The notes under the pieces: generated by a model
What the model was told of the DNA's origin: nothing
The model's database searches: none
What the model saw: only the letters and a program-made list of their open reading frames with translations
Source: an uncultured Pirellula sp.
Lineage (GTDB): Bacteria; Planctomycetota; Planctomycetia; Pirellulales; Pirellulaceae
DNA length: 9,236 nucleotides
Assembly (NCBI GenBank): GCA_903892365.1
Contig: CAITIF010000621.1
Coordinates: 1-9,236 of the forward strand
Direction: 5' to 3'
In this document: positions 1 to 5,769 of the stretch, piece after piece
How positions within the stretch are numbered: the stretch's first letter is position 1
Layout of the letters: each line of letters opens with the position of its first letter
Program-made: the position numbers and the translations under genes

Positions 1-56
1 CCAATGTTCGAGTGGCCGCCAATTTCGCAATTTCCCAGATCAAGGATACACCGTAA
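1..56 (+). CDS. C-terminal end of an upstream protein (partial)
   Basis: A reading frame is open from the left edge (first full codon at position 3) to a TAA at 54-56 and encodes 17 residues ending in ISQIKDTP. The stop overlaps the ATG of the next gene (TAATG), an arrangement typical of translationally coupled operon genes, which is the main reason to believe it. Too little is visible to name a family, and a 17-codon open frame could occur by chance. Confidence 0.5.
   Translation, partial: NVRVAANFAISQIKDTP
42..46 (+). promoter_or_regulatory. Ribosome binding site for the small membrane protein
   Basis: AAGGA lies 9 bases before the ATG at 56, a good Shine-Dalgarno match at normal spacing. 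It sits inside the end of the upstream reading frame and supports the 56 start. Confidence 0.55.
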
Positions 57-463
57 TGTTCCAGGATTGCCTCCGAATCCTGGCTGCGATTCAACGCATC
101 GAGGGCTACGACCGACTTTTATTTAAATGGTGGTGGTTGACCCTGCCCGTAGCCGCTTTGATGATAGCGCTTGCAATTTGGAAAGCGATTTCCCTGTTGG
201 TGTCGTGGATTAGGAAGCCAAGCGATAGCCCCAATAAGCTCTTTCATAGTCTTGCTAAAGTGCACAATCTGACCCGCGAAGAACTTCAATTATTGACATT
301 GATGAGCGAAAAGCTTCCTGCCGAAATGCCTCGCCCGGTCTTATTTGTTGAGCCCAGCTGCTGGGCTTGGAATCAAGCCCCCATGGTAGATAAAGTCGAC
401 CTTGGAGAAAAATTGTTCCAGAAGATCTTTGGATTTCCCCCTGATAGGTCGCAGTCAAAATGA
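56..463 (+). CDS. Small single-pass membrane protein of unknown function
   Basis: A 135-residue protein that I do not recognise. A short N-terminal region is followed by one strongly hydrophobic segment at about residues 26-51, rich in W, L, A and I and ended by an Arg-Lys pair, so it probably spans the inner membrane once. The remaining roughly 80 residues look like a small soluble domain: a helix with alternating leucines (about 62-87, containing LTREELQLL), then PRPVLFVEP and a tryptophan-containing stretch (93-105). This helix-then-P-x-LFV-x-P pattern resembles uncharacterised planctomycete proteins, but that is an impression and not a match. The start is supported by AAGGA 9 bases upstream and by the TAATG overlap with the preceding frame, which suggests it works with that upstream gene and not with the RidA gene downstream. 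Confidence 0.75.
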   Translation: MFQDCLRILAAIQRIEGYDRLLFKWWWLTLPVAALMIALAIWKAISLLVSWIRKPSDSPNKLFHSLAKVHNLTREELQLLTLMSEKLPAEMPRPVLFVEPSCWAWNQAPMVDKVDLGEKLFQKIFGFPPDRSQSK

Positions 464-505
464 TATAACCTCTGGGATTCTGAACGTTTTTTGACGAATC
501 ATTTC

Positions 506-509
506 GAGG
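506..509 (+). promoter_or_regulatory. Ribosome binding site deciding the RidA start
   Basis: GAGG is placed 8 bases before a GTG at 518. It favours the GTG start over the in-frame TTG at 491, which has only a T-rich stretch upstream. Confidence 0.5.
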
Positions 510-517
510 TTAGTACT

Positions 518-985
518 GTGTCGATCATCGATACCAAACTGGAACAATTAGGTTTGCAACTCCCCCCCGCGCCCAAACCCGTTGGACTTTACAAACCCAT
601 GTTGATTGTGGGCAATCTGGCCTACATATCCGGTCATGGGCCACTCCAATCGGACGGAAAGTTGATGCTGGGCTGCGTTGGGGACGATCTTAATGTCGAA
701 CAAGGGCAAGCTGCCGCAAAGCAAACGGCACTCGCCATGTTGGCGACTTTGAAAGCAGGCCTCGGATCACTGGATCGCGTGGTTCGCCTAGTCAAATTGC
801 TGGGGCTCGTTCGATGCACCAACGATTTCGGCCAATCCCCATTGGTGATCAATGGCTGCAGCCAAGTCTTTGTAGATTTGTGGGGCAGCGACCATGGTAT
901 CGGCGTTCGTAGCGCTCTTGGGACAAACGCATTGCCGAATGGAATGGCTGTCGAAGTCGAAGCGATTTTTGAAGTCAAACCATAG
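518..985 (+). CDS. RidA/YjgF/YER057c/UK114 family protein
   Basis: A 155-residue protein of the RidA superfamily, whose best-studied members hydrolyse reactive enamine/imine intermediates released by PLP enzymes. The longer subgroup to which this belongs is less well characterised. Visible family features are YISGHGPL near the N-terminus, the long amphipathic helix AAAKQTALAMLATLKAGLG, a VINGCSQV segment, and the C-terminal VRSALG...LPNGMAVEVEAIFEV. Arg131 and Glu146 (counting from GTG 518) align with the R105/E120 pair of E. coli RidA, so the active-site cleft of the trimer looks intact. The GTG start at 518 is preferred because GAGG lies 8 bases upstream and the resulting N-terminus (MSIIDTKLEQLGLQLPPAPK) fits this subgroup. 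An in-frame TTG at 491 would add 9 residues. It is followed 13 bases later by rsmA. It is not the canonical short RidA, so no symbol is given. Confidence 0.88.
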   Translation: MSIIDTKLEQLGLQLPPAPKPVGLYKPMLIVGNLAYISGHGPLQSDGKLMLGCVGDDLNVEQGQAAAKQTALAMLATLKAGLGSLDRVVRLVKLLGLVRCTNDFGQSPLVINGCSQVFVDLWGSDHGIGVRSALGTNALPNGMAVEVEAIFEVKP

Positions 986-998
986 ACTGAATTTGATA

Positions 999-1928
999 AT
1001 GACTGAACGACAGACGCTTTCTTTTCTGGCCAAAACTCTGGAACGGGCTGGATTGCAGCCGAAGACCAAATATGGCCAGAACTTTCTGGTTGACCTGAAT
1101 CTGCTTGACATCTTGGTCAAGGGTGCAGAGATCGAAAAGACCGACGTCATCTTGGAAGTTGGGACCGGTGTTGGCTCCTTGACAAAGCTGATGGCCCCGC
1201 TTGCCGGCGAAGTGATCACCGTAGAAATCGATCGCGACCTGCAAGCCTTAGCCGCGAAAGAATTGCGAGCCTCAACCAACGTTACCATGTTGTCGTTTGA
1301 TGCGTTGCGGAACAAAAACAACCTGCGCGACGAAATGCTCGTGACGGTTCGCGAGAAGATGGCGACCGTTCCCAATGCGAGGCTAAAGCTTGTTGCGAAT
1401 CTTCCCTACAACGTTGCTACACCCATCATCAGCAATCTTCTTACGGTAGACCCCGTGCCGCACAAAATGGTGGTAACCATTCAGAAGGAGCTGGCTCAAC
1501 GGATTATCGCAGCCCCTGGCTGCAAAGACTACAGTGCCCTTACGATTTGGATGCAGAGCCTTTGCGATTGCCAGATTCTTAGAATCTTGCCTCCAAGTGT
1601 CTTTTGGCCCAGCCCCAAAGTAGACTCCGCAATCATTCAAGTCGTCCCCAATCCTGAAAAGCGAAAGCGGATTGTGGACCTGAATTACTTCCACACTCAT
1701 CTAAGAGCTTTGTTCTTCCATCGTCGCAAGTTCATTCGCAGTCAATTGCACACCGCAACTCAGGACGATCTCACGAAACCGCAGGTGGATCAAATCCTTG
1801 AGCAGCTTGGACACGAACCGAACTTGCGAGCAGAGCAGCTCACTGTCGAGCAGATTATTGATTTGCTCGAGGCAACTCGCTTAATGACCCTGGCAAACAA
1901 ACCATTGCCTGCCACTGATCCTACTTAG
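999..1928 (+). CDS. rsmA: 16S rRNA (adenine1518-N6/adenine1519-N6)-dimethyltransferase
   Basis: RsmA (KsgA) transfers four methyl groups from SAM to two adjacent adenines in the 3' terminal hairpin of 16S rRNA, late in 30S subunit assembly. The 309-residue product shows the family landmarks in order: KYGQNFLVD (24-32), the SAM-binding loop LEVGTGVGSLT (52-62), an acidic VEID end of the second strand (75-78), the target-adenine motif NLPY (134-137), IQKELAQRI (160-169), PSVFWPSPKVDSA (199-211) and the basic LFFHRRKFIRSQL segment (238-250) of the C-terminal helical domain. Length is slightly above the usual 270-290 residues because of a short tail. The frame is open upstream to 894, but the extra residues overlap the RidA gene; ATG 999 starts just before KYGQNFL as expected. 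No clear Shine-Dalgarno sequence is seen, so translation may be coupled to the RidA gene. ribE follows after 15 bases. Confidence 0.95.
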   Translation: MTERQTLSFLAKTLERAGLQPKTKYGQNFLVDLNLLDILVKGAEIEKTDVILEVGTGVGSLTKLMAPLAGEVITVEIDRDLQALAAKELRASTNVTMLSFDALRNKNNLRDEMLVTVREKMATVPNARLKLVANLPYNVATPIISNLLTVDPVPHKMVVTIQKELAQRIIAAPGCKDYSALTIWMQSLCDCQILRILPPSVFWPSPKVDSAIIQVVPNPEKRKRIVDLNYFHTHLRALFFHRRKFIRSQLHTATQDDLTKPQVDQILEQLGHEPNLRAEQLTVEQIIDLLEATRLMTLANKPLPATDPT

Positions 1929-1943
1929 GACGACACCCCAACC

Positions 1944-2555
1944 ATGTTTACCGGCTTGGTCGAATCGACCGTTTCACTGATAGAAAGCCAACGCATCGGC
2001 CCTGGAATGCGTATGGGATTTGATTTGGCAAGCCTCTCCGAAGGAGTTTGCCTGGGAGACAGTATCGCTCTGAATGGGTGTTGTTTAACGGTCGTCGCCA
2101 TCGAGGGCACCATTTGCTGGTTTGAACTTGGGGCTGAGACGCTTTCTAGAACCAGCCTTGGAAAGTTGAAGTTGGGGGACCGAGTCAACTGCGAACGATC
2201 GCTTCGCGTTGGTGACCGAATGGGTGGTCATTTTGTTTCGGGACATGTGGATGGTCTTGGGCTTCTGACCGAAAGGCGCGATGAAGGCCAATGGTCTTAC
2301 TTCTTTTTCACCGCCGACCTGGCCTTGCTTCGCCAAATGGCCTCGAAGGGATCGGTGACGTTAGATGGTGTAAGCCTGACTCTCGTGGACGCTGACGATC
2401 ACCGATTCAGCGTGGCCTTGATTCCACACACACTTCAAGTGACCACGCTCGGATCGCTCCAAGTGGGAGATTCCATCAATGTCGAGACCGACATTCTGGC
2501 CAAGTACGCGCAACGCGTTGCGACAACGGGCCCTGATTTATCTATTCCGCATTAG
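1944..2555 (+). CDS. ribE: Riboflavin synthase, alpha subunit
   Basis: This enzyme dismutates two molecules of 6,7-dimethyl-8-ribityllumazine into riboflavin and 5-amino-6-ribitylaminouracil, the last step of riboflavin synthesis, in the cytosol. The 203-residue product has the two tandem lumazine-binding barrels. The N-terminal one begins MFTGLVE and carries SIALNGCCLTV (40-50) and GGHFVSGHVDG (94-104). The C-terminal one carries KGSVTLDGVSLTLV (135-148), IPHTLQVTTL (160-169) and a KY..R ending (187-191). Length and motifs are normal. The start ATG gives the classical MFTGLVE N-terminus; an AGGA at 1927-1930 inside the rsmA stop region is 13 bases away, which is long. With only 15 bases after rsmA there is no room for an FMN riboswitch, so regulation probably comes with the upstream operon. 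In some organisms the same protein is called RibC. Confidence 0.96.
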   Translation: MFTGLVESTVSLIESQRIGPGMRMGFDLASLSEGVCLGDSIALNGCCLTVVAIEGTICWFELGAETLSRTSLGKLKLGDRVNCERSLRVGDRMGGHFVSGHVDGLGLLTERRDEGQWSYFFFTADLALLRQMASKGSVTLDGVSLTLVDADDHRFSVALIPHTLQVTTLGSLQVGDSINVETDILAKYAQRVATTGPDLSIPH

Positions 2556-2569
2556 TAGACTACCCAGTT

Positions 2570-2590
2570 GGGCAAAATGTTTGGCCCTTT
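2570..2590 (+). terminator. Weak candidate terminator hairpin after ribE
   Basis: GGGC (2570-2573) pairs with GCCC (2584-2587), and AAA (2574-2576) with TTT (2580-2582), leaving a bulged G and a 3-base loop. Only TTTGATT follows, not a full T run. It lies 15 bases after the ribE stop, where a terminator would be expected, but the stem is short. It would separate the housekeeping operon from the polyketide cassette. Confidence 0.3.
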
Positions 2591-2675
2591 GATTCAGCCA
2601 ATATCATCGGCTCGATCTCCATGGTGTGTTATCTCATAAACGGCATTTTGTTTCTGTGACATCTAGCCCTTGAGA

Positions 2676-2681
2676 TATACT
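2676..2681 (+). promoter_or_regulatory. Candidate -10 box for the polyketide cassette
   Basis: TATACT differs from the sigma-70-type consensus TATAAT at one base. It ends 6 bases before the ATG at 2688, so a normal start site would fall on or next to the ATG and the mRNA would be essentially leaderless. No convincing -35 element is seen: GTGACA at 2656-2661 is a good match but only 14 bases away. It fits the lack of any Shine-Dalgarno sequence before 2688. Confidence 0.35.
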
Positions 2682-2687
2682 GTTTGC

Positions 2688-3407
2688 ATGAAACATAGAC
2701 ATCTTGTCCCGGAGTTGATGGATGATCCGATGCTCGACATGCACGAGCATCGTCGGGCACTGGCGGGCTTGCGACGGGTCAATCGACTATGCTCCACGGG
2801 GCGATGGATTGCACAAGCAATACAAAATGGTTCTGCCAAGTTTCCCAATCGTCCGATCGAGATCTTGGACTTGGGATGTGGAAGCGGAGACGTTGCTATC
2901 GATGTATTGCGGCGTTTATCCCCCAAGGTCCCGTGCAATATTACAGGTTGGGACATGAGCCCTTTAGCGATCGAAGACGCGAGTTCGCAGTGGCTTCGCC
3001 ATCCGCTTCATCAATCCATCCCTGGCCGGCTTCAGTTTGAGCGTCAAAACATCTTTGAGCCTGGTCTGCCGCTGCGCAAGTTTGACATTGTCTATTGCTG
3101 CCTGTTTCTTCATCACTTTGATGATGAATCCGCGGTAACCGTTCTTCGAAACATGAAGTCCCTTTCCAGGCATTTGGTGATCGTGGATGATCTGCGACGA
3201 ACAACGTTGGGGTGGTGGTTGGCCAAGATCGGTTGTCATCTGCTGTCTCGGTCCCCTGTGGTTCACTTTGACGGGCCGCAGTCCGTTCGAGCGGCGTTTT
3301 CGATTGATGAAGCGATCCAAATTTCGAGTCGGGCTGAGCTCGTCCAAGGTACAATGACGACTCATTGGCCTCAGCGATTCCTTCACTGTTGGGATATCTC
3401 ATGCTAG
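2688..3407 (+). CDS. Class I SAM-dependent methyltransferase of the polyketide cassette
   Basis: A 239-residue cytosolic methyltransferase with a Rossmann-type SAM fold: motif I LDLGCGSGD (60-68), motif II ending GWDMSP (87-92), the motif IV region FDIVYCCLFLHHF (132-144) and LVIVDDLRR (163-171). The N-terminal PELMDDPMLD, then a His/Arg-rich helix, and the C-terminal HFDGPQSVRAAFS segment are typical of a family often found beside type III polyketide synthases. The ATG at 2688 is preferred; an in-frame TTG at 2670 would add 6 residues and has no ribosome binding site. Its stop overlaps the next gene's ATG. From context it probably methylates the polyketide product or an oxidised derivative, but O- versus C-methylation cannot be read from the sequence. 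It is not of the membrane ICMT type that I recall for the Streptomyces SrsB and Bacillus BpsB phenolic-lipid methyltransferases. Confidence 0.87.
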   Translation: MKHRHLVPELMDDPMLDMHEHRRALAGLRRVNRLCSTGRWIAQAIQNGSAKFPNRPIEILDLGCGSGDVAIDVLRRLSPKVPCNITGWDMSPLAIEDASSQWLRHPLHQSIPGRLQFERQNIFEPGLPLRKFDIVYCCLFLHHFDDESAVTVLRNMKSLSRHLVIVDDLRRTTLGWWLAKIGCHLLSRSPVVHFDGPQSVRAAFSIDEAIQISSRAELVQGTMTTHWPQRFLHCWDISC

Positions 3408-4645
3408 ACGAGCGGCTTCCATGCCTCTCCAACCTCTCGGCATCCATGGCCATGGAACGAAGCTGGGACATCGTTGTTTTGGGAGCCGGGGTGGCTGGCG
3501 CATCGTTCGCATCGATGGCGGCGGAAGGTGGCATGTCCGTGTTGTTGGTGGAAGCCAAGGAGTTCCCTCGGGAAAAAGTTTGCGGTGGCTGCTTGAACCG
3601 CCGAGCACAGACCTTTCTCCACGAACGAGGCTTGTTGAAGCCACTTCTAGAATCGGGAGCGGTTTCCATCGCATCGTTGCACGTTCAGTTGGCAAAGCAT
3701 TCGAGCAACTGGTCGGTCCCGTCCATGCTGAGCGTTCGGCGTTCGACCTTGGATCACTTGCTGGTCAGCGATGCGATCGAACGGGGAGCTTGCTACCTTT
3801 CTGAAACCAAAGGAATAGTCGAGCCGCTGGAGATCCAAGAATTGTCGGTGCAACAAGAACGTTCGCCGACGCATCGAACAGTACACCTTCAATCACCTTC
3901 TTCTAGTTCTAGAGATACGGTAGCAGTCCGAAGTCGAATGGTGGTTGTCGCAACTGGACTAAGTCGATCCGCCTTACCGAGAGGCGAGGTATGGCCTGCC
4001 ACGCAAATGGAATCGTCGCGAATTGGGGTTCACACACTTGTGCCAAGCAGTGCGATGAAGATCGAAAAGGAATTAGAAACGAAAGCCAAACGTTGCGAAC
4101 CAACCTTGCATATGTTGATCGGAACCATTGGCTACCTGGGAGTTTGCAAGACGGATGGTGATCAATGGGATTTTGCTGCCGCCATCGATCCGGATCAGGT
4201 GCGACGGTTCGGCAGTATCGCCGCCTGCGTTCGATCCATCTTGAAAGAGAACGGGCTGACCAACACTGCTTTTCTAGAGCAGTCTTCCTGGCAATCGACA
4301 CCGTACCTTACACGAACATCCGACTGCGTCGCCATGAACGGAGTCTTTTTGCTGGGTGATGCGATGGGTTATGTCGAGCCGTTTACTGGCGAAGGGATGT
4401 CCTGGGCGTTTGCGGGCGCTGCGTCGCTTCATCAGATCATTTGCAAAGCCAGTCGCTCCATCGATCATTCGACTGCCGAGCAAGCATGGAATCGCTGGGT
4501 CACTACGGCGCATCGCTCGCGTCAAAAGTCGAGCAGGTGGGTTGCCAATCAGTCACGGGATCTGGCTCGAGCGAGATTCGTTTTAAGAGCTTGCGATTGG
4601 CTTCCGCCATTGAAGCACCTTCTCCTGAGAAAGATAATGACGTAA
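3401..4645 (+). CDS. FAD-dependent oxidoreductase, geranylgeranyl-reductase-like
   Basis: A flavoprotein of 414 residues from ATG 3401. The dinucleotide-binding fold begins DIVVLGAGVAGASFA (GxGxxG at 28-33), with the ribose-binding acid E51 ending the second strand. Next comes REKVCGG (57-63), then VVVATG (181-186), and late in the protein the second FAD motif GVFLLGDAMGY (314-324) continues into EPFTGEGMSWAF (326-337). The K-x-CGG and EPFTGEG signatures mark the geranylgeranyl reductase/digeranylgeranylglycerophospholipid reductase-like branch, which also contains many secondary-metabolite monooxygenases. ATG 3401 overlaps the methyltransferase stop (ATGCTAG), suggesting coupling, with GGGA 6 bases upstream. 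ATG 3446 or 3452 would give the more usual short lead before the FAD motif. A polar Ser-rich insert lies at about 150-172. The likely role is to oxidise (hydroxylate) or reduce the polyketide or its aromatic ring; which one is not decided by the sequence. Confidence 0.85.
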   Translation: MLDERLPCLSNLSASMAMERSWDIVVLGAGVAGASFASMAAEGGMSVLLVEAKEFPREKVCGGCLNRRAQTFLHERGLLKPLLESGAVSIASLHVQLAKHSSNWSVPSMLSVRRSTLDHLLVSDAIERGACYLSETKGIVEPLEIQELSVQQERSPTHRTVHLQSPSSSSRDTVAVRSRMVVVATGLSRSALPRGEVWPATQMESSRIGVHTLVPSSAMKIEKELETKAKRCEPTLHMLIGTIGYLGVCKTDGDQWDFAAAIDPDQVRRFGSIAACVRSILKENGLTNTAFLEQSSWQSTPYLTRTSDCVAMNGVFLLGDAMGYVEPFTGEGMSWAFAGAASLHQIICKASRSIDHSTAEQAWNRWVTTAHRSRQKSSRWVANQSRDLARARFVLRACDWLPPLKHLLLRKIMT

Positions 4646-4647
4646 TC

Positions 4648-5769
4648 ATGTCCATTTTGTTCGCGTGTTCTACCGCCCTTCCACCCTTCTCGATCGAGCA
4701 AGGTGAATCCGCGATGTTGGCTCAATCGCTAGGGCTTTCAAAAAGGTGGAACAAGGCCTTGCCGGGCCTTTACAAAAAATCCGGCGTCAATCGACGTGGA
4801 AGTGTTCTTCTCATGTCCGGCAGTGGCGAACCCATGGCGCGACAGAACTTTTATCAAGCAGCAAGCGAACACGCACCCTTTGGGCCGACCACGAGCCAAC
4901 GCATGCAAGTGTACGCGCAGCATGCTGCTGAACTTCTTCGTCAATCGTGTGAAAAGACGCTCGCCGTTTCGCGTGTAGCCGTCGCCGCGGTGACTCATCT
5001 TGTCACCATCTCGTGCACAGGTTTCTATTCACCGGGTATCGATCATACCTTGATAGACAGCTTGGGATTGGATCCTCAGGTGCAACGAACTCATGTCGGT
5101 TTCATGGGCTGTCACGGCTTACTCAATGGTCTACGGGTGGCAAACGCATTGTCCCGAAGTGAACCTCAAGGCATGGTGTTGGTTGCCGCTGTCGAACTCT
5201 GCAGCATCCATCAACAGTATTCCGAAGATCCGCAACAAATGGTCGCCAATTCGCTCTTTGCAGACGGCGCAGCAAGTTGTTTAGTGGTCTCGCGTGAAAT
5301 CCAAGTGGACAGCAACGCTGCGCAGAGTGGATGGACCATTGCGTCCAGTTTCTCGCTCAAGATCGATCAGTCTCAAGGCATGATGGGGTGGCTGATTGGC
5401 GATCATGGTTTTCAAATGATGTTATCGCCCGAGGTGCCGTCGATGATAGAACGAGAGCTGAAGGGGCCGTTTGAAAAATGGCTTGCCAGCAATCAGCTTG
5501 CACCGCACGATATCCAAGGTTGGGCCGTTCATCCAGGCGGACCACGTATTCTGGATTCGGTGGAGACAGGGCTGGGGTTACCGTCCACAAAGATCCAAGC
5601 GTCGCGGCATGTGCTCGCCCATCATGGCAACATGTCTTCGCCAACCGTCTTTTTCGTGCTACAGGAACTAGAGAAGGAAGTTCCGGGCATGCAGAATTGC
5701 GTCCTTCTGGGATTTGGCCCAGGCTTGCATGTGGAGGCAATTCTTTTGAAGCGAGAAAGCGTCGCTTAG
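4648..5769 (+). CDS. Type III polyketide synthase (chalcone/stilbene synthase family)
   Basis: A homodimeric ketosynthase that extends an acyl starter, usually with malonyl-CoA, and cyclises the chain to a pyrone, resorcinol or phloroglucinol. The 373-residue protein has the full catalytic triad: Cys123 in ISCTGFYSPGID, His295 in GWAVHPGGP and Asn328 in HHGNMSSPT. Other family marks are FMGCHGLLNGLRVANAL (152-168), NSLFADGAAS (201-210) and the C-terminal GFGPG loop (355-359). Length is normal. The frame is open upstream to 4441, but that part overlaps the flavoprotein gene; ATG 4648, 2 bases after the flavoprotein stop, gives the expected MSILFACSTALPP start. There is no strong ribosome binding site, so coupling is likely. 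From context the product is probably a long-chain alkylresorcinol or alkylpyrone that the two upstream enzymes modify. Starter and ring type are inference. Confidence 0.95.
   Translation: MSILFACSTALPPFSIEQGESAMLAQSLGLSKRWNKALPGLYKKSGVNRRGSVLLMSGSGEPMARQNFYQAASEHAPFGPTTSQRMQVYAQHAAELLRQSCEKTLAVSRVAVAAVTHLVTISCTGFYSPGIDHTLIDSLGLDPQVQRTHVGFMGCHGLLNGLRVANALSRSEPQGMVLVAAVELCSIHQQYSEDPQQMVANSLFADGAASCLVVSREIQVDSNAAQSGWTIASSFSLKIDQSQGMMGWLIGDHGFQMMLSPEVPSMIERELKGPFEKWLASNQLAPHDIQGWAVHPGGPRILDSVETGLGLPSTKIQASRHVLAHHGNMSSPTVFFVLQELEKEVPGMQNCVLLGFGPGLHVEAILLKRESVA

Noticed and set aside
491..519. TTGACG with TACTGT at 17-base spacing, as a promoter for the RidA gene
   Set aside because: The -10 part matches at only 3 of 6 positions and would overlap the preferred start codon.
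788..1375. 195-codon open frame on the - strand opposite the RidA gene and rsmA
   Set aside because: Shadow of two clear genes; Ser/Arg-rich composition and no motif.
1846..1870. Perfect 7-base inverted repeat TCGAGCA/TGCTCGA with an 11-base loop near the end of rsmA
   Set aside because: It lies inside coding sequence, ends about 58 bases before the stop, has no T run, and its codons fit normal RsmA C-terminal helix residues. Probably coincidental.
1929..1943. Possible FMN riboswitch before ribE
   Set aside because: Only 15 bases separate rsmA and ribE, far too little for the aptamer, and none of its conserved segments is visible.
2941..3669. 242-codon open frame on the - strand across the methyltransferase/flavoprotein junction
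   Set aside because: It overlaps two well-supported genes and its product is a low-complexity, Arg/Ser/Pro-rich sequence without a fold signature.
4441..4647. 69-residue N-terminal extension of the polyketide synthase frame
   Set aside because: It overlaps the end of the flavoprotein gene and precedes the standard start of the family; it is only an open frame by chance.
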